Of a stretch of DNA of 64,000 nucleotides, positions 60,074 through 64,000 are shown piece after piece. The stretch is from Duganella sp. Root1480D1 (lineage in GTDB: Bacteria; Pseudomonadota; Gammaproteobacteria; Burkholderiales; Burkholderiaceae_D), in contig NZ_LMFZ01000003.1 in NCBI RefSeq assembly GCF_001427305.1, positions 1 to 64,000 on the forward strand, written 5' to 3'. The notes beneath the pieces were generated by a model. The model ran no database searches and was not told the DNA's origin. It saw only the letters and a program-made list of their open reading frames with translations. How positions within the stretch are numbered: the first letter of the stretch is position 1; every line of letters begins with the position of its first letter. A program made the translations under genes and the position numbers.

Positions 60074-62644
60074 TTGAACTCCACTCATACCATTCCTAGC
60101 CGCGAAGAGATTCTCGGCATCTTCCGCAGCGCCAAGGCGCCGCTCGACCTGCGCACGCTGGCGCTGTCGCTCAAAGTCAAAGCCGAATCCCATGCCGTCC
60201 TGACGCGCCGCTTGAATGCGATGGAGCGCGACGGCCAGATCCGTTCCGATACCAGTGGCTTCTACGTGCTGGCGGACCATTCCGAATTCATTGCCGGTCG
60301 CGTGTCCAGCCACCGCGACGGCTACGGCTTCCTGATTCCTGACGAACCGGGCGAAGACCTGTTCCTGGCCGAGCGCGAGATGCAGAAGGTGCTGCACGGC
60401 GATAAGGTGCTGGGCCGTGTCACCGGCTACGACCGCCGTGGCCGCCCGGAAGGCACCATTGTCGAAGTGGTCCAGCGCGGCACCACCCACATCATCGGCC
60501 GCCTGCTGAAGGAAAACGGCGTGTGGGTCGTGGCGCCGGAAGACAAGCGCATCAGCCAGGACATCCTGGTGCAGGGCGCCGTCGGCAAGGCAAAGTCGGG
60601 CCAGATCGTCAGCGTGGAGCTGACCGAGCAGCCTGGCCGCTTCAAGCAGCCGTCGGGCAAGATTGTTGAAGTCCTGGGCGACATGGACGACCCGGGCATG
60701 GAAATCGAAATCGCCGTGCGCAAGTTCGGCGTGCCGCATATTTTCTCGGACGCCGCGCTGAAGCAGGCTTCCAGGCTGCCGGACGTGGTGCATGAAGCCG
60801 ATTGGGGCGAGCGTGTGGACCTGCGCGACGTGCCACTGGTGACCATCGACGGCGAAGATGCACGCGACTTCGACGATGCCGTATATTGCGAACCGGTGAA
60901 GATCGGCCGCAGCAAGGCCTTCCGCCTGATCGTGGCGATTGCCGACGTATCGCACTATGTGAAGCCGAACGACGGCCTGGATGGTGACGCGATTGAGCGC
61001 AGCACCTCGGTCTACTTCCCGCGCCGCGTGATCCCGATGCTGCCGGAGAAGTTGTCTAACGGCCTGTGCTCGCTGAACCCGCGTGTCGACCGCCTGACGC
61101 TGGTGTGCGATGCCGTGATCACCGCGCAAGGTGAATTGAAGGCTTACCAGTTCTATCCAGCCGTGATCCACTCGGCTGCGCGCCTGACCTATACCGAAGT
61201 GGCGTCCATCCTTGGCAACACCAAAGGCCCGGAAGCAGCGCGCCGCGCGGAAATCGTGCCGCACCTGCAGAACCTGTATGACGTGTACCACGCGCTGCAG
61301 AAGTCGCGGCAGGAACGCGGTGCGATCGATTTCGAGACCACCGAAACCTACATCGTCTGCAACCCGGCCGGCAAGATCGAAAAGATCATTCCGCGCACCC
61401 GCAACGATGCGCACAAGCTGATCGAAGAGTGCATGCTGGCGGCAAACGTGTGCGCAGCAGACCTGCTGTTGCGCCACAAGCACCCAGGCACTTACCGCAT
61501 CCACGCCGGCCCGACCAAGGAAAAGCTGACGCAAGTCCGCGATTTCCTGAAGCAGCTTGGCCTGTCGCTGGGCGGCGGCGACACGCCGGTTGCCCGCGAC
61601 TACGCGGACTTGATGAAGAAGATCAAGGAACGTCCGGACGCACAGCTGCTGCAAACCATGCTGCTGCGCTCCATGCAGCAGGCGGTATACAGCCCTGACA
61701 ACATCGGCCACTTCGGCCTGGCGTATGAGGCCTATGCCCACTTCACCAGCCCGATCCGCCGCTATCCGGACTTGCTGACCCATCGCGCCATCAAGGCGAT
61801 TTTGGCGGGCAAGAAGTACGAGCCGAAGATCAGCGACCAGTCGGTGCTGAACACCACGATCTCGAACGCGCAGCGCCGCCAGGCCCTGAAAGACAAGCAG
61901 GAAGGCAAGGAGAAGAAAGCCAAGGGCGACCATAGCATCTGGGACGCACTGGGCGTGCACTGCTCGGCCAACGAGCGCCGCGCCGACGAAGCCTCGCGTG
62001 ATGTGGAAGCCTGGCTGAAGTGCTACTTCATGCAGGACAAGCTGGGTGAAGAGTTCAGCGGCATCATCACCGGCGTGACCAACTTCGGCATCTTCGTGCA
62101 GCTGGACCAGCTGTTCGTGGAAGGCCTGGTGCACATCACCGACCTGGGCGCCGACTTCTTCGAGTACGACGATGCGCGCCACGAACTGCGCGGCGGCCGC
62201 ACCGGCAAGCGCTACCAGCTGACCGGCCGCGTGAACGTGCAAGTGGTTCGCGTCGACCTGGAGTCGCGCAAGATCGACCTGCGCCTGGCCGACAGCGAAA
62301 TCTCGACCCTGCCCCCGCAGGGCAAAAAGGGCTCCCGCAAGGGCGGCGGCCTGGTTGGCTCGCTCGGCGATTTCGACAGTTTCGATGAAAACGAGAGTCC
62401 AGCGGTAGCGCGCAAGCGCAAGGCGGCACGCAACGCAGCCGCACCGTCCATCTCGGCACGTGAAGAAGCGCCGACCCGCGCACCAGGCAAGCCAACGGCC
62501 AAGCGCGGCGGCAAACCTGCGCCGGCCTTCGCGCCAGCGGCTCCGTCAGCCCGCAAGGCCGCCAAGCCAAAGTCCAAGACCAGGCCGACGGCGCCCACCG
62601 CCACGCGCGTGACCAAGGCTGCAAAGCCTAAGAAAAAACGATAA
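60074..62644 (+). CDS. rnr: Ribonuclease R
   Basis: 856 aa from TTG 60074 (protein then begins [14 protein letters not shown], the usual start for relatives); no ATG fits, and the frame is open upstream to TTG 60017. Order: helix-turn-helix-like start, two cold-shock domains ([18 protein letters not shown]), RNB catalytic domain with [14 protein letters not shown] and [15 protein letters not shown]1 domain ([17 protein letters not shown]) and a Lys/Ala/Pro-rich tail. It degrades structured RNA 3'-5'. Followed 46 bases later by rlmB with a hairpin between, as in many Proteobacteria. Confidence 0.94.
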   Translation: MNSTHTIPSREEILGIFRSAKAPLDLRTLALSLKVKAESHAVLTRRLNAMERDGQIRSDTSGFYVLADHSEFIAGRVSSHRDGYGFLIPDEPGEDLFLAEREMQKVLHGDKVLGRVTGYDRRGRPEGTIVEVVQRGTTHIIGRLLKENGVWVVAPEDKRISQDILVQGAVGKAKSGQIVSVELTEQPGRFKQPSGKIVEVLGDMDDPGMEIEIAVRKFGVPHIFSDAALKQASRLPDVVHEADWGERVDLRDVPLVTIDGEDARDFDDAVYCEPVKIGRSKAFRLIVAIADVSHYVKPNDGLDGDAIERSTSVYFPRRVIPMLPEKLSNGLCSLNPRVDRLTLVCDAVITAQGELKAYQFYPAVIHSAARLTYTEVASILGNTKGPEAARRAEIVPHLQNLYDVYHALQKSRQERGAIDFETTETYIVCNPAGKIEKIIPRTRNDAHKLIEECMLAANVCAADLLLRHKHPGTYRIHAGPTKEKLTQVRDFLKQLGLSLGGGDTPVARDYADLMKKIKERPDAQLLQTMLLRSMQQAVYSPDNIGHFGLAYEAYAHFTSPIRRYPDLLTHRAIKAILAGKKYEPKISDQSVLNTTISNAQRRQALKDKQEGKEKKAKGDHSIWDALGVHCSANERRADEASRDVEAWLKCYFMQDKLGEEFSGIITGVTNFGIFVQLDQLFVEGLVHITDLGADFFEYDDARHELRGGRTGKRYQLTGRVNVQVVRVDLESRKIDLRLADSEISTLPPQGKKGSRKGGGLVGSLGDFDSFDENESPAVARKRKAARNAAAPSISAREEAPTRAPGKPTAKRGGKPAPAFAPAAPSARKAAKPKSKTRPTAPTATRVTKAAKPKKKR

Positions 62645-62651
62645 GCACCCC

Positions 62652-62680
62652 GTCCGGCGCTTCGGCGCCGGACTTATTTT
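62652..62680 (+). terminator. Hairpin between rnr and rlmB
   Basis: GTCCGGCGC / TTCG / GCGCCGGAC followed by TTATTTT. A strong stem with a short imperfect T run, so it could act as a partial terminator or protect the rnr transcript end. The rlmB start is 10 bases later, so rlmB would depend on read-through or its own promoter. Confidence 0.65.
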
Positions 62681-62690
62681 GAGAACTACG

Positions 62691-63437
62691 ATGTCCAAGA
62701 ACAAAATGATTTTCGGCTTCCACGCCGTTACCTCGCGTCTGCGCCACGAAGCTTCCAGCGTTGAAGAGATCTTCTTCGACCAGGCCCGTGACGACCGCCG
62801 CATGAAAGACCTGATCGCCCACGCGAAAGCGGCTGGTGTGCGCGTGATGCCGGTGGAGTCCGAACGCCTCGACAAGATTGTCGGCACCCGCCGCCACCAG
62901 GGCGTGATCGCGTTTGCCTCCCAGCTGTCGCTGGCGCGTAACCTGGATGAACTGCTGGATATGGTGGAAGGCCCGCCGCTGCTGCTGGTGTTGGATGGCA
63001 TTACCGACCCGCACAACCTGGGCGCCTGCCTGCGTGTGGCCGACGGCGCCGGCGCGCATGCCGTGATCGCACCGAAGGATCGTTCCGTTGGCCTGAACGC
63101 CACTGCTGCCAAGGTGGCTTCCGGCGCCGCGGAATCAGTGCCGTTCATTACCGTGACCAACCTGGCGCGCACCCTGCGCGAGCTGAAAGAGCGCGATATC
63201 TGGCTGATCGGCACCTCCGACGACGGCGACAAGACCCTGTACGAAGGCGATTACAGCGGCCCGACTGCGATCGTGATGGGCTCGGAAGGCGAGGGCATGC
63301 GCCGCCTGACCCGCGAGACCTGCGATGTGCTGGTGTCGATTCCGATGTTTGGTTCGGTTGAGTCGTTGAATGTTTCGGTTGCATCCGGCGTCTGCCTGTA
63401 CGAAGCCCGCCGCCAGCGTATCGCACGCGAAGCTTAA
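62691..63437 (+). CDS. rlmB: 23S rRNA 2'-O-methyltransferase RlmB (SpoU family)
   Basis: 248 aa. An N-terminal substrate-binding domain is followed by a SPOUT knot: [33 protein letters not shown], and [20 protein letters not shown]. It methylates G2251 (E. coli numbering) of 23S rRNA. ATG 62691 starts the usual [13 protein letters not shown]. Confidence 0.94.
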   Translation: MSKNKMIFGFHAVTSRLRHEASSVEEIFFDQARDDRRMKDLIAHAKAAGVRVMPVESERLDKIVGTRRHQGVIAFASQLSLARNLDELLDMVEGPPLLLVLDGITDPHNLGACLRVADGAGAHAVIAPKDRSVGLNATAAKVASGAAESVPFITVTNLARTLRELKERDIWLIGTSDDGDKTLYEGDYSGPTAIVMGSEGEGMRRLTRETCDVLVSIPMFGSVESLNVSVASGVCLYEARRQRIAREA

Positions 63438-63449
63438 AACCGGCAAACC

Positions 63450-63503
63450 GGTGTCTGACCCGCAGGGTCAGACACCTCGGCCATCCGGCTGGGTTACCGG
63501 TTT
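63450..63503. repeat. Nested inverted repeat built on GGTGTCTGACCC
   Basis: GGTGTCTGACCC (63450-63461) and its exact complement GGGTCAGACACC (63465-63476) flank GCA. An outer pair, AAACCGGT (63445-63452) and ACCGGTTT (63496-63503), surrounds part of it. The unit looks like a dispersed palindromic element. It could also end rlmB transcription, though no T run follows. Confidence 0.7.
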
Positions 63504-63572
63504 GACCGCCAGCAAGCAAAAGTCATATGCGCTATGATATTTGCCTGAACAACACCCCACCAAAGCACCACC

Positions 63573-64000
63573 ATGTTTGACCACCTCCGTGACGACATCC
63601 GCAGCATCATCGAGCGCGACCCCGCAGCTCGCAACGGCTGGGAGGTGCTGACCTGTTACCCAGGCCTGCAAGCGATCGTCATGCACCGCTGGGCACATTG
63701 GTGCTGGACCCACGGCCTGAAATGGCTGGGCCGCTTCATCTCCTACCTGGCCCGCATCATCACCGGCATCGAGATCCACCCCGGCGCCACGATCGGCCGC
63801 CGCGTCTTCATCGACCACGGCTTCGGCGTCGTGATCGGCGAAACCGCGGAAGTCGGCGACGACTGCACCATCTACCAGGGCGTCACGCTGGGCGGCACCT
63901 CGCTTCACGCAGGCGCCAAGCGCCACCCCACGCTGGAGCGCGGCGTGATTATCGGCGCCGGCGCCAAGATCCTGGGCGGCTTCACTGTCGGCGAATACGC
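63573..64000 (+). CDS. cysE: Serine O-acetyltransferase CysE (partial, runs off the window)
   Basis: The first 142 codons are visible. The N-terminal helical domain ([20 protein letters not shown]) and the left-handed beta-helix hexapeptide repeats ([19 protein letters not shown], then [20 protein letters not shown]) are clear. It acetylates serine, the first step of cysteine synthesis. The catalytic His in [11 protein letters not shown] is present. The rest lies beyond the right edge. Confidence 0.95.
   Translation, partial: MFDHLRDDIRSIIERDPAARNGWEVLTCYPGLQAIVMHRWAHWCWTHGLKWLGRFISYLARIITGIEIHPGATIGRRVFIDHGFGVVIGETAEVGDDCTIYQGVTLGGTSLHAGAKRHPTLERGVIIGAGAKILGGFTVGEY

Noticed and set aside
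60041-62242. Long minus-strand open frame (733 codons) opposite rnr
   Set aside because: Shadow of the rnr codon pattern; composition is unnatural and no domain appears.

Overview
The window comes from a GC-rich betaproteobacterium, most likely an Oxalobacteraceae member close to Massilia, Duganella or Janthinobacterium. Supporting signs are several PEP-CTERM surface proteins, a phasin, the argP/argO pair, a membrane-bound formate dehydrogenase cluster of the beta-proteobacterial layout, and a hairpin built on GGTGTCTGACCC. No species can be fixed from the sequence alone.

Layout. (1) 1-15.5 kb is an accessory region that looks like a decaying genomic island. It is sparse in genes and holds many small unknown proteins, several pseudogenes (a coiled-coil protein, a sensor-kinase remnant, an antiporter tail), an RNB nuclease with a clipped C terminus, a cold-shock protein, a diguanylate cyclase, a fatty-acid desaturase and a lone receiver domain. 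It ends with a tyrosine integrase beside the 3' part of a tRNA-Arg(TCT), a plausible att site. (2) 15.5-23.8 kb holds a secreted HEAT-repeat protein, two PEP-CTERM genes with sigma-54-type promoters (one carrying an amber stop), an SOS-type SRAP peptidase next to a LexA box, and a large alpha/beta-hydrolase-WD40 fusion. (3) 23.8-29.1 kb carries dps, a membrane spermidine-synthase-like protein, argO/argP and a periplasmic asparaginase. (4) 29.2-38.3 kb is a complete formate dehydrogenase operon with maturation proteins, a TorD-like chaperone, a TAT leader protein and two small exported proteins. (5) 39.7-42.6 kb is a LiaF-like/LytS/LytTR envelope-sensing module. (6) 42.7-48.2 kb is a run of small, unrelated, same-strand genes. 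At 44.9-46.5 kb they are separated by attC-like sites, which suggests an integron cassette cluster with no integrase in view. (7) 48.4-53.5 kb holds a LexA-boxed FAN1-like nuclease with a Rad3-type helicase, then a phasin. (8) 53.5-64 kb holds a hybrid sensor kinase, a qorB/HxlR divergent pair, four tRNA-Leu(CAG) genes interleaved with a peptidoglycan peptidase and a PEP-CTERM metalloprotease, then rnr, rlmB and the start of cysE.

Functional links. The formate dehydrogenase genes form one tightly spaced respiratory operon. Two LexA boxes place the SRAP/small-protein pair and the nuclease/helicase pair in the SOS response. The two adjacent sigma-54-type promoters suggest shared control of surface PEP-CTERM proteins. 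The accessory content lies in two blocks, the left island and the cassette array.
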